Shown here: positions 9,540 to 20,439 of the stretch, piece after piece
Layout: each line of letters begins with the position of its first letter
How positions within the stretch are numbered: the first letter of the stretch is position 1
From: Dryomyza anilis
Lineage: Eukaryota; Arthropoda; Insecta; Diptera; Dryomyzidae
NCBI GenBank assembly: GCA_951804985.1
Contig: OX638135.1
Span: forward strand, 40,949,564 to 41,013,563
Direction of reading: 5' to 3'
Length of the DNA: 64,000 nt
Translations under genes and position numbers: made by a program
The notes under the pieces: generated by a model
The model's database searches: none
The model's input: the letters and a program-made list of their open reading frames with translations, nothing else
What the model was told of the DNA's origin: nothing

Positions 9540-12250
9540 ATAGAAAAGCGCCCCGGCGAAAATTTTTCCATTGCTTTGTGAAAATTTATTTATTCAACTT
9601 CAAAATACAAATTTTATATACCAATTTATTTGTTAATGTATATTTCTATTTTTTTTTTTGGTAAAAAAAACATTTTTTTTAATAAATAAGGATGTTTTTG
9701 AAATATGAAAACAAACAAATTAAAATTTTAGGATTACTATTTCAGAATTTGATGAAATTTGTAAGTATGGTGAAACAACATAAAATTAAGATATTGGTTA
9801 AATTTTAGCTTCCCCAGATGGTGTGGTTAAAAGATTTGGTGATTTAATTTTGAAAAATATGTATAAGTAATCAATAAATTAATCTATTGAACATAACTTA
9901 AGCAATAGTGAAGCAAAATAAAACACTGAAGTCTCATTTAAAAGGTAATAAAATTGCCAAAATTTTTAAACAAAGTTTTTTTTTAATGATATGTCTCAAA
10001 GTCGAAAGACGACTTTAAAATTAAAATTAGCTTTTTGACGTTTTATTATTTATGAAAATTGGCAAAAAGTAGACTTTAATTTTAAATTTGACTTTAATTA
10101 TCTTTGAATTTGAAATAAAAAGGCATATCATATTTTCATAATAAAACAAAAATTTGCGGCACATAAAAGGTGTAAAAAAAATTATTTTTTCAAATTCAAA
10201 TGCGGATATTGTGGTCAAAGCAAATAACGGAAAAAATCCAGTTAATTCAAAAATTCTCTGATTTATGACAAACAAAAATATTAACAAGTTTTCAGTTATA
10301 AGTAATCGATCATGTCGTCAACAAAAGTGGGAAAATAAATTTTGGACATTTTGATAAGCTAGTCGTTCTACAATGCATGCAATTATTGCAGGGATACTTC
10401 TGGGAATACAACAATTCGGTTTCAAGAGACCATCTTCTTAAATAGTAAATGTAAATCAGGTTGAAAATCAGGATTTATGAATCGTAAATTTGAGGCGAAA
10501 GTAAAGTGTTGGATCTAAGCCCAACAATCAATAAGAGATGTGTCAAAAAAATATAATTTATTTTATATTTTCAATAAGAAAAGATGAGATTTAAACTGAG
10601 ATAATTTAAAGTTCCAAATAAAATCGAAAAAATGGATTAAAGATCCAAATAAACGAGCGAGGGACTGCTGAAACCCGTATAGAACAATATTATATAATTT
10701 GTTCAAAAGGATGTAACCCTCCAAACTGCCTGAGCTAGGTCCAGATTTAAAATTTTTGGCTTATATAAAATCTATTCTTCGAAAAATATTGAAATATTGT
10801 TAAACTGAAATAAAATAAGCAATAGTTGGATTAGTGTTATCAAAAATGTTAGAAGAAATGGTGTCCAACGGCTGATAGTGGGCTGGAAGACTAAAATACG
10901 GAAATTTGTCCTAACTCATTCAGAAATATAATTGTTGTTCTTCATTTGTGATACATTTTTTTACCGCGTTAACATTTTAAGTTTAAAAGAAAATGTATAA
11001 ATAATTTCGTTTACACCTTTCATTTTGTAGCTGTAGCGTTTTTACAAAATCAAATCATTTAAAGGTTTTATACCCTTTTGAAATGTTACTATTAGATATT
11101 TTAAAAATCAATTCTAATTTGTTTAATGCGAATAAAAGCAGTAAACGAATTAGTATAGTACAACCATTTTCATATTTATACTCATGAACTACTTCCAAAT
11201 TTTTTCAAATGTTCGACCAAAAATTTGATATGCATTTCAAAAGCAAATAATCCTTTAACGAATTGATCCAGAAAAATTGGGAAACACGATTATATTATTT
11301 TTTAGCAAACTTTAAGAAAATACAGGATTTTTAAAAAAATACAGTGTCTTATTTCATAACACAAATATACCCCAATTCTGCGGCCTTATTGATTTAAGGT
11401 TTTATTTCATTTTAAATTGTTATTAAAAATATGTAAAAATAAACGAAAAGAAATTCGTTGTAATTTCTTCCGCTTTTTTCCAGAATTTGTTTTGTTTCGT
11501 TTTACGTTATAAGAGAGATATATGTATATTTTTTAAATGTATTTTTAGTTAAAAAATATAATAATTAATTTACAAACAAAAATATTTTTTAACTATGTAA
11601 AAAAAATGTCTAAAATAAAAAGTTGAAAAATAATTGTTTAAAAAAAATAAATTGTTTGTATAATATTGTTTAAAAAAAATAAGATTGTAAGAAAATTCCA
11701 ATAATTTTTAGTTCGGAAAAAATGTTTCTTCGACAAAAATAACATAAATATTGTTCCAAACAAAAGTTTTTCAACACAAGAAAAAAAAAATGTTCGACCA
11801 AAATAATTTTAAGCAATGAACATTTTTGTAAAGAAAGTTTACATTTTTTTGATGTATATATTTTTGAATATATATAACCTTTTATTAGTATAGCATTTTT
11901 AATTTCCTCAATACGTTTTAACATCAATAAAATTTTATTAGAATAAGAATGAGTAAAGATAAAATCAGCTCACAAATGAGATTGAACTTTATGACTTTTT
12001 TGCTCTGATCTTCTTTTATTGTTTTTTGCTTTTAGAAAATATTGTTTCGTTTTTACTCTAAACATTTTGATCAATTTTTTATTCTAACATATTGTTTAAA
12101 CCACTTTTGATCTGAGCGTGTGATATTATAAAATTATAATTTACATTCATATACATTTTTAGTCTTTAATTTAATTAAATATTTTTTTTTAATGCTCCTG
12201 GGGGGTGGGGGGTGATTGAACCCCCAAAATCCCCCGTGCGCACGGCCCTG
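9540..12250 (+). mobile_element. hAT-like non-coding segment, copy 1 (right end intact)
   Basis: This is collinear with 22,318-24,973 over about 2.7 kb at high identity, with many small indels. The right end GGGGGTTCAATCAC-like G/C tracts and GTGCGCACGGCCCTG are the same as in copy 2, where the matching CAGGGCCGTGCGCA left end and an 8-bp duplication exist. The left end is missing here: homology stops at the stop codon of the Myb/SANT pseudogene. I see no transposase in either copy, so both look like non-autonomous derivatives. Confidence 0.7.
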
Positions 12251-13211
12251 ATCCGCACCTTATGTATATGTCAAACATCGAAGTAATGGGTATTCAAATA
12301 ACTTGAATATTTTTCAACAAAACTGGAACACAAATATTTTTATAAATAAAATTATTACTTCTTCTCATGGTGTTTTCCGTAAACAAGCATGTTATATCTA
12401 TGCAATTTAAGAATGTTTACGTACTTCAAACCTACAAAAAAAAACTTAAAGAGAAAATGTTTGAAAATAGTAAGCCTATGAGGTGTCACTCTAAATCTTT
12501 CAGTGTTAATGCATTATATTTATAAAAGTATGATGAATTAAAAACAAGCAAAAAATAAAAAAAATAAGATCTAAACCTTTCTGCCTATCTTTTTTTGTAT
12601 ATTAAATTATTTATATTTATATTATTTGTATATTTAAAGTTTTGAAAACGAGTACACCATTTGAAAAACCAATTCCTCACTAACTTCAATATTCAACTTA
12701 TACACTCAGAAAAAACCCATGAAGTCATTGATTTAATAGTATTTAAAAATTAATTATTTTTATATAAAAAAATATAATACCTATTATTTAATGGCCTTTA
12801 CCGATTAAAATAATAATTTAACATGTTGAAAAAAACTATCGTTTGTATGGTATTTTTTTCTGAGTGTGGTTCACATGCTATATTAGTTTAACGGAATGCA
12901 AAATGTTGTATTTCAACGAAATGTTTCAATTAATTAAGGGAAATAACCTCAAAAAAAAAACACTATTTTAATAGAAAAACAAAAAAAGTACATTTAAAAT
13001 ATTTATTGGCAACTGTAAAATTTGAAAAATATCGGAGCTAATAAGGTCGTTTTTTTATAATTCGACAAATAACAGATCGGTTCGCTAATATCCATAATCA
13101 CAGACTTGAGTTTATATAATTATGTAAAATCTAAAATTTTTAAAATTACGATTACTAATATTAATATTATTATTTTCAATTTTTAATTTTGATTATTTAA
13201 TTTGAGTATTT
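12251..13211. other. AT-rich intronic sequence containing one MITE
   Basis: Apart from the small element at 12,702-12,867 I see no genes, RNA genes or repeat structure. Local A and T runs are common. Confidence 0.5.
12702..12867. mobile_element. 166-bp MITE with ACACTCAGAAAAAA terminal inverted repeats
   Basis: ACACTCAGAAAAAA at the left and TTTTTTCTGAGTGT at the right are perfect inverted repeats bounding an AT-rich non-coding interior. Similar CACTnAGAAAA ends occur elsewhere in the window (for example 46,803). A clear target duplication is not visible beyond possible TA-rich flanks. Confidence 0.65.
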
Positions 13212-13519
<308 letters not shown>

Positions 13520-13793
13520 TCAGAACCGCCATCTCTTTTATTGTTTTTAATTACAGAAATAATTTAAAACCTTGATTTTTTGAGTCAAAAAGCTTTAATG
13601 TGGGTTTAATATTGCTCAATAGACAATTTCAAAAAAATATGGGATAATTTTTTGGTTCCCACGGGTAATTTATAAATTCCCACGAAAACACTTTTTTTAG
13701 TGCACAGCGTGGCAACCCTATATATACTTGACAGCAGAGCTCTTTGCTGTAAGTGTTTAGTGTTTATTTGTTTTATGAGCAACTAAAACAAAT

Positions 13794-14362
13794 AACCAGT
13801 TGGGAAGGTTAGATCACATGGGAAATTTTAAAGTAGGTGTTATTATGATAGTTAGGATTATCAAAATTATAGTCGGTCTAAGCCGACTATAAATACCCTA
13901 CACATATGTGTGGTTACCATTCAAAGTGGTATATTGGTCACCAGGGTATACGAATCCTGAAAATAACTACAATCTTTCAATCGCTGAAGAATTTCCATTC
14001 ATTTGATACCCATATTTACAAATGGGTAGGTGTACCGAATTTCGATTTTTTTTGGGAACCACAAGTCGTTTCGCGGGAAAACATTATTTCCATGTATTTG
14101 AGCATGATTTCATTATATATTTGACAAAAAAAGTTCGCACATACAGCGTAGGTATATAAGTAATCTAAATTATGAGTTTCATTTATCTAACTCTTCAATT
14201 GTTTAAGTAGTAGGGATTTCAACAGACAGACGGACATCGCTAAATCGACTCAGGAGGTTATGCTGATCAAGAATATCCATACCGGAGATGCTTCCTTCTG
14301 GGTGTTACAAACGGCGTATCAAACTGAATATACCCTTTCACTCTTTGTGTAGGATATAAAAA
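13794..14362 (+). mobile_element. mini-me-like retroposon copy C, internally deleted
   Basis: This copy starts with AACCAGTTGGGAAGGTTAGA and ends TGTGTAGGATATAAAAA. It lacks about 140 bp after the TATATATTTGAC segment (the part normally reading through AAGCACGTATAC to GGACCGATC). It has only two CAGA units before the core and lacks the TA tract after it. The hairpin AGTCGGTCTAAGCCGACT is intact. Confidence 0.75.
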
Positions 14363-14448
14363 CAAACGAGTGCAGAAGCCAGTTGCTTGCTGAAAACAAA
14401 TAAAACATGAAATTTTGCAAACTTGTAAAGCAAAATATATTGTAAAAT

Positions 14449-14727
14449 GTTACAAATTTATAATAATTACAATTTGTAAAAACTGTGATTTTTAGTATGA
14501 TTAAAAATTATTTGGCGCACGATTATTTTAGTGAAACAATCGTTTCGTAATTCGGGTAACTCTTTGGTTTGAGTTCGGGTAGGGTCGCAAAAAACAACAA
14601 TTTTTGCCAAATTTATAATAATTACAATTTGTAAAAACTGTTGTTTTTAGTTTTAATTCAAATTTATTTGGCGTGCGATTATTATAATGAAACGATCGTT
14701 TCGTAATTCGTGTAACGCTTTTGCCAA
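14449..14727 (+). repeat. Tandem duplication, about 155-bp unit
   Basis: ACAAATTTATAATAATTACA plus ATTTGTAAAAACTGT, then ATTTGGCG and ATTATTTTAGTGAAACAATC, occurs twice (from about 14,452 and 14,608), ending each time in CGTTTCGTAATTCG. It lies just upstream of the BEL-associated segment and may be part of the same element. Confidence 0.65.
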
Positions 14728-14895
14728 AAAAAAACTACGCTAAATTAAATAAATTTAATCGCTATTTGTTTTTGTTTGTGGGTCGAGTAAATACAATATT
14801 TACAAAATTGTGCCAAAATTTAAATGTTTTTGTGGCTCCGCTGCCAAAACTTTACGCTGTCCTTTTTATTAAAGGCACGTTTGGACTAAATTTTC

Positions 14896-15365
14896 GGGTG
14901 GTGAACGGGTTGGTAATTTGGAGGATTTAAATATAACAAAATTTGTTACCTTAGTGTCCGAGTAGTTGATCGAATATTTGTAGCAAATTGGGTTTGAGTG
15001 TATTGTGCATAGTTTTGGAAATCCCTCTGTCGTCTTCTGTAGAAGTGATGTGTTGAACTCTTTGTTGTTGAGAGTTTTTTGTTCATTGTTGATTTGTTAA
15101 TTAATGTATATTTATGTCGCCGTGACCGAATTGTCGCGTTTGGCCGACAGGTTTTTATGTTATTGTTAGTTGTCGCAGTGACGGGTGAATTTAATATTCT
15201 TTGTGTAAGAGTCCGAAGACGGGTGGGTCGAATGCATAAGTTTTAATATAAACGAAACGAGTGACGATCTTGCACTTTAGAACGTCAAAACTCAATGCAG
15301 CGAGTATCGCTACAACGAGTGGGTCTGGCGGGCGTGTTAACACACATTATGTTTACGTTCTACGT
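14896..15365 (+). mobile_element. BEL-associated leader/LTR-like segment
   Basis: This is the longer version of the repeat at 6,901-7,180, with the same edges (GGTGGTGAACGGGTTGGTAA and GTCTGGCGGGCG, then TTTACGTTCTAC) plus about 350 bp missing in the other copy. It is less AT-rich than its surroundings and has no long open frame, which is compatible with an LTR or 5' leader. Identification as BEL is by association only. Confidence 0.45.
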
Positions 15366-15673
15366 AAAAAATGTTATAAAACATGGAGTACATAGAGTAA
15401 AAATAGAGTAAATATTCATAGACATTTTTTAACATTTCGACTTCTACGAAATAAGATTAACGAGGATCATCTGTCCGTCTACTTTTTTTTATAAAGAAGT
15501 CATCATCCGCTATCAGTCAATTGAAATAAACATTTTTTTCTTTCTACCATACTATCAAAATTTATTCCTAATGATAAGTAAAAATGGATTATTTTGTAAC
15601 TATAAGTTCACTACAATTTAATGGCAATAATTCTTTTGGGTTCCAAGATATAGGTTTTTTTTATAACCTACTT

Positions 15674-16981
15674 ACTAAGAAAACAAGATGTTTATGAAAG
15701 TCTTGCTGCAACTATCAGTTTAAATTTACGCCGTGTAGCTAATATTCAAACATCCCATAAATTTCAATAAAGTTGCAGAATAACTCTTAATTTTTTTTTA
15801 TATATGACATATATGCAGATAGTTGCCATAACATGGTTGCCATAACAACAATGCAAATTTTGATATTTACAATAGACTCACAGCAAATATCTTGGATACT
15901 AAAAACTATTGGCTTATTTTGACACTTGGCTACTATCAAAAAAGAAAAATACGTGGCAGTGATCCAATCTCGCACTTTTTTTACGGATGACAAATAATGT
16001 CAAATACATATTCATACTTTTGTCCAATTAATAGAGTCTAATATTGCACAGTGGTAATAAATCCGAAATCTGCACGATGCACAGTGTGATATTTTTTATA
16101 TATAGGGGGACAAAATACAAAAGAAAACGTATTCTTCTTTCGCATATATACACTAAGAAAACAAAGATGATTGCCAGAAATATCACAGCCCTAAATATCA
16201 AGTTATTTACAAATTATTTAAATCTCTCAAACATAATATCAAAATATTACTAGCAACCATCTTTCAAATTTACGATTATGTATAGCAACCATTAATTAAA
16301 CATCTTACAAATAGGAAGATAGTTGAGGAATATTTGGAAAAGTTACTCCAATAGAATTTTATTGAATTGAAAGGAAATTGAATTGAAAGGAAATGAATCA
16401 AATGTATTATTATTTATTCTAGAATTAAAACGGTATCCTGGTTATACATAGCCATCGTATTTATAAATCCTTTGAAGGTAAAATTTTACGACTTGAGATT
16501 TCTTTGCAGAAGAACCAAGTCCAACCGGCGATTCTGTCATCAAAGTAAACTCTGAAAAGAAATATTTTCCATCACTTGTTGATAATTTCAATCCCAGGAA
16601 ATTTTATTTTCACTTTTACCATTAAAATGTAATATTTGAGTTCACTTTTTTACACCATTTGATTTACTTAATTGTTGTGGATAAATCGAGCTTAAGGAAA
16701 AAGTACGCCTTTTTTACAGTAGACAAATGTCAAAATACCTCAAGAGTTTTCCTGCAAATGTCCAAGAACTCAGCTATCAGTCATCTGTAAATATCTCAAG
16801 TTTCATTGCTGTTGTGGCAAACATCTCATAACTATTTGCATATATGTTATTTTAAAAAAAAAATTTAATAGCTTTGCTGCAACTTTATTGAAACTTATGG
16901 GATGTTTAAGTATTTTCTACAATGCGTACATTTAAGCATATAGTTGCAGCAAGACTTTCATAAACATCTTGTTTTCTTAGT
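15674..16981. mobile_element. 1.3-kb element with about 170-bp terminal inverted repeats
   Basis: The left end ACTAAGAAAACAAGATGTTT plus ATGAAAGTCTTGCTGCAACT is repeated in inverse at the right end. Similarity continues inward for about 170 bp, through the CATCCCATAA, CAATAAAGTTGCAG and ATATGCA-ATAGTT words. A further partial terminal copy occurs near 16,150. The interior shows no transposase. A truncated copy lies at 4,690-4,845. I cannot see a convincing target duplication, so the superfamily is unknown. Confidence 0.65.
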
Positions 16982-18579
16982 GCTGTAGAAAATGTCCCAT
17001 TAAGCCCAAAATGAACATGCAATAAAATAAAAAAAAAACATTGTTTCTATGAAAAAGTCAAACAAACTCGATAATTTTTCCAAACGTAAAATTGTTTGAA
17101 TTATCAAGTATCGTGTTTAAAGAGTACATGCTCTATGCTTTGCAATTTGTAGTTGTTTAAAATGTTTGAGAATGCACATTTTTTAAGCCATTAAATGCGA
17201 CTTTGACAGATGAATAGAACTACATGCGTTCATATGGTGCTAGACTAAATGTAAAGCGTTCAAAGCTTTTGAAGTCGAAAAAATAGAAAAATTTTCTATT
17301 TGAAATGCGTTGTAGGCTTTGACAGCTATTAAATTTTCAGAAGCCAGTAAAGCAAGTCGCATTAAAACATCCGCTTAAGTTTAATTTGTGTGAAATCATT
17401 TACACAAATATGTAAATGATTTGATTTGGGCTCAAATCAGAATTTAATATGTGAGTATTAAAACCGTTATTAAATTGTAATGTTTGAAATTCAAATAGGT
17501 ATTAGTAAGTTATTCCGCATTGTTCCCCTTTCAGAACACATTTAGTATAAAGGTTGGTCAAAACCCTTCCCACAACAACTTAAATTGGTTGCGCATATGT
17601 GCGCACCTGCGAAATTACGCGATTTTAGAAAATGGCTTTAAAATAAGAAATCTAATTTTGTTTGATATGAATTTCTTATATATACCTAAAAATATATCTC
17701 TTTATTCAAAGTTCGCAAAAGTGTAGTCCATAAAAAAGCTATCCATACACCATTAGATATGGTGTATGGATAGCTTTTTTATGGAGAATTTTCACAGTTC
17801 CGGTAGAAGGAATAATGAAATTCTGTTGATGCAGCTCTAATAAATATATTGTGCAAGTTTAACTCATTTTATGAATTTCAAAAACTAATGTATTTTTACT
17901 TTCAAAAATGCAGTTAAAAATAGAACATATTTTTTCGTAGAATGCATATCTTTTATTTAACACGATTTGCATTTAACAATTATAATGCAACCAGTCTGAA
18001 GCAACTACATGTGGAAATAAATATCTTGGAATTTATATTATTGATCAAAGAGGTCTTTTTACTATTTACAACTCACATTGAATTAATTCAAATAATTCGC
18101 TATTTTTTAATCATATCTCTGGAACACTGATAAGTATTTTGAAAGTTATACAAAACTTTATATGTAGGCTCTATATATATTTTAGAGTTAAGAAATATTA
18201 AGTTGAATTTGCATCTAACGCCTACTGAGCAAGAGTATTCCTAAAAACACGTTTTTGCATTTTTGTCGAATATCTTTGAAAAGGACATTGTAATAGTCAT
18301 GAGAAATGACATCTAATGCCTAAATTCTGAAGAATATATAATTGTTCTTTCCGTTGTAGAAGAATATTAGCCAAATGTGTATAGTGTTACATATTATTTC
18401 ATGGTAAGTGGGCGTGGCACTTACCTGACCACGCCCATTTTTGTGGATCAGTTTTTATTTCAAGTTTCTCTATACAATATTTCAAGTCTTTAACTTTAAA
18501 ATTTAATTTATATCCACCTAGATGGTGAAAATATCACACTGTGCGATTTATAGAACATTCGAACACTGAATATATTTAC
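16982..18579. other. AT-rich intronic sequence
   Basis: No gene is visible. It holds a perfect hairpin at 17,727-17,785 and a short TGGGCGTGG/CCACGCCCA inverted repeat near 18,410-18,440. The remainder is unremarkable, and no Cadps exon is present. Confidence 0.5.
17727..17785. repeat. Perfect 26-bp hairpin with 7-nt loop
   Basis: Positions 17,727-17,752 are exactly complementary to 17,760-17,785, with the loop TTAGATA. The stem includes AAAAAAGCTATCC and ends in TATGGA. The perfection of the stem suggests a recent inverted duplication or a small palindromic insertion. A microRNA precursor would normally show bulges. Confidence 0.85.
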
Positions 18580-18767
18580 CTATTGCCGTGCACATGACTG
18601 GCACAAAATGCGAACGAATAATGAATAAGTGTAGGATCGATCATGCATTGTTTTTCGGCGCGATCAAGCAGGTCTGACAAATAGCACAGGTGACGGTAGC
18701 ATCCACGCACACCATAACGTGCACAGTACTCATCCAAAACGAAGACTTGTCCCGGACTAAACCAACC
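18580..18767 (-). CDS. Cadps: Cadps exon, most 3' exon in the window
   Basis: This exon encodes [40 protein letters not shown] and [20 protein letters not shown], a strongly conserved part of CAPS between the PH domain and the Munc13-homology region. The acceptor is TTGAACAG and the donor GTAAAT. It starts in phase 0 and ends in phase 2, inside the Arg codon after HVHGN. The next expected exon, encoding the proline-rich-to-FGRPEGAL segment, is not found anywhere in 1-18,579 on the minus strand, so the following intron runs off the window. Confidence 0.95.
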
Positions 18768-18828
18768 CTGTTCAAAAAACGGAACGCTTCAGAAATTTCG
18801 CAAACATAATAAACTTTATTATACTAAC

Positions 18829-18965
18829 CAAGGACGCATATGGATCGTTGAGGCGATACTCAAGCGTTAGATTCTGTAGGAGTTTAAACATCGATGCGTG
18901 ATCAAAAGAGCATGGATCAGCGCTTATGAAATCTTCCATGCCATGTTTACGTGCTTTGTCGGCGT
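18829..18965 (-). CDS. Cadps: Cadps exon after the PH domain
   Basis: This exon encodes [40 protein letters not shown] and DPYASL, the CAPS segment just after the PH domain. The acceptor is AAATAG and the donor GTTAGT. It enters in phase 1 and leaves in phase 0. It is 137 bp, with a 200-bp intron upstream and a 61-bp intron downstream. I see no disabling change. Confidence 0.94.
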
Positions 18966-19165
18966 CTATTTATTCAAAAATTGTTTAAATTAAAAATTTC
19001 AATATATAATAAGACAATTTGTTATAATTTTATACATATAATAATATTGCGTTGTAGAATTAAAACTCATTAATTAATTACATGTTATAAATTTTACTCA
19101 ATAAATCTTGGTGAATATTTATTGGCAAGTATTAATAATTACAATGAGAACAAAAAGTTGCATAC

Positions 19166-19372
19166 CTCCTTGAATTTTTGAAATTGCTGAATTCTTGTCC
19201 TGGGTCACCGGTGGTGTGGGCTTATGTGACTGTCCCGTTGCTCGATACATGGCCATAACCCAGAGACTACACTCATTCTCATCATCGCAGGCAAACGCTA
19301 TGCTATCACCTTCCCGCACCGCATTAAAAAAAAATCGACCACCATTCAAATCGATACCAAACATTAAATTAG
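19166..19372 (-). CDS. Cadps: Cadps exon: second half of PH domain
   Basis: This exon encodes [40 protein letters not shown] and [17 protein letters not shown]. It completes the PH domain, and [12 protein letters not shown] forms the C-terminal helix with its conserved Trp. The linker [11 protein letters not shown] follows. The frame enters in phase 1 from the far-upstream exon and leaves in phase 1 at GTATGC, with G + AC giving Asp in the next exon. The exon is 207 bp and intact. An open frame on the opposite strand is a shadow of this exon. Confidence 0.95.
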
Positions 19373-19379
19373 CTATAAA

Positions 19380-20045
19380 AATAAAATGACAAAGTGATAG
19401 GTTTACAAGATCAAAAAATCACAAAATTGCTTAACAATTAATTTATGGTATCACTACCATAACGACAGATCAATACACCCAAAGAACGAATCAGTTGGGT
19501 CAATCGTCTTTTTTTTGCCAACCGCAGCAGTCGCACAAGCTTCATACAGCTGATTCCGCAGTTGAATCAAATAAATATTGGTTGGTACAACATAATTTTA
19601 TATCATTTAGTCAATATAACCAAATATCTGTTGAGTCAACTAGATATTGGTTATGACTCATTTTGAATTTAGTTGCCGTAGCAATGGAAATAAAAATATT
19701 GAAAATGGATAAAAAGTGTGTTTCCCCAATTAATGTTGCAGTTGCTTCAACTGATACTTGGTTAAGCTTCATACTATTGTTTACCTCAAATGAATTTCAG
19801 TTGAGGTTGACTACATTTGGAAGATGCAAATGAATATTCTTTTAAACAATTGCACGCCAAGCTATTATTTTTTTGTGTGTACATAAAAGTTTTTATAAAT
19901 TCAGCAATTTGTGCACATTTGGTAAATTTTCATTTCAAAAATTGTTATTTTCGGAGTATTATGTTATGTTAATAATTTGATGTAGTATAATATTCTTCAT
20001 TCGAACTAACTTACTTCTTAGTACTAACAATGAAGTTAGAAATAA
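19380..20045. other. AT-rich intronic sequence with possible decayed MITE
   Basis: No gene is visible. TACACCCAAAGAACG near 19,476 and TTTTTTTGTGTGTAC near 19,870 could be the worn ends of a small inverted-repeat element containing several TCAGTTGGGT/ACTGATA-like words, but support is weak. Confidence 0.3.
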
Positions 20046-20267
20046 AACTAGTATGGATGGTTAGTTAACATGGAAAATTTTGAATTAAGGAAATTGTGAT
20101 AGTTGGTGTGATGACGTTAGTAAGAATTTTAAAAGTTATAGTCGGTTTAAGCCGGACATTGCTAAATCGAGGTCATTCTGATTAAGAATATATTACTTTT
20201 CCATACCGGAAATGCTTCCTTCTGGCTATTACAAACGGCGTACAAAACTTTCACTCTTAGTGTAGGG
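20046..20267 (+). mobile_element. mini-me-like retroposon copy D, large internal deletion
   Basis: The 5' part (GGTTAGTTAACATGGAAAAT to ATAGTCGGTTTAAGCCG) is joined directly to the 3' core (GACATTGCTAAATCGAGGTC ... AAGAATATATTACTTTTCC) and the TTAGTGTAGGG end. The hairpin, the poly-T, the CAGA tract and most of the body are missing. It is more diverged than other copies. Its 3' end is cut by the hAT-like terminus at 20,268. Confidence 0.65.
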
Positions 20268-20302
20268 CAGGCATGTCAAACACGCGGCCCGCGAAGATTT
20301 TT
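20268..20302 (+). mobile_element. Single hAT-like terminus (CAGGCATGTCAAACAC type)
   Basis: CAGGCATGTCAAACACGCGG followed by CCCGCG matches the widespread hAT terminal form CAGnGGTGTCAAACxCxCGGCCCGCG. It interrupts the last bases of mini-me copy D. I find no matching right terminus before 22,017, so the element is truncated or its other end was lost around the Tc1 insertion. Confidence 0.5.
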
Positions 20303-20439
20303 TAAATAATAATAAAAAATGTATTTTTAAGAATTGAAAAAAAATTTTTTTTTTTCGGGCGTTAAAATAATTATTATGTATTGTTGTGCATTTTTGTGAA
20401 GCGACATGTATTTAATTTAACATGCAATATAAGAAACTA

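Noticed and set aside
16500..16560. Plus-strand exon-like segment after TTTCTTTGCAG
   Set aside because: No recognisable protein, no donor with a continuing frame, and no partner exon on the plus strand.
19195..19389. Plus-strand open frame over the PH-domain exon
   Set aside because: It is the antisense shadow of the Cadps exon at 19,166-19,372.
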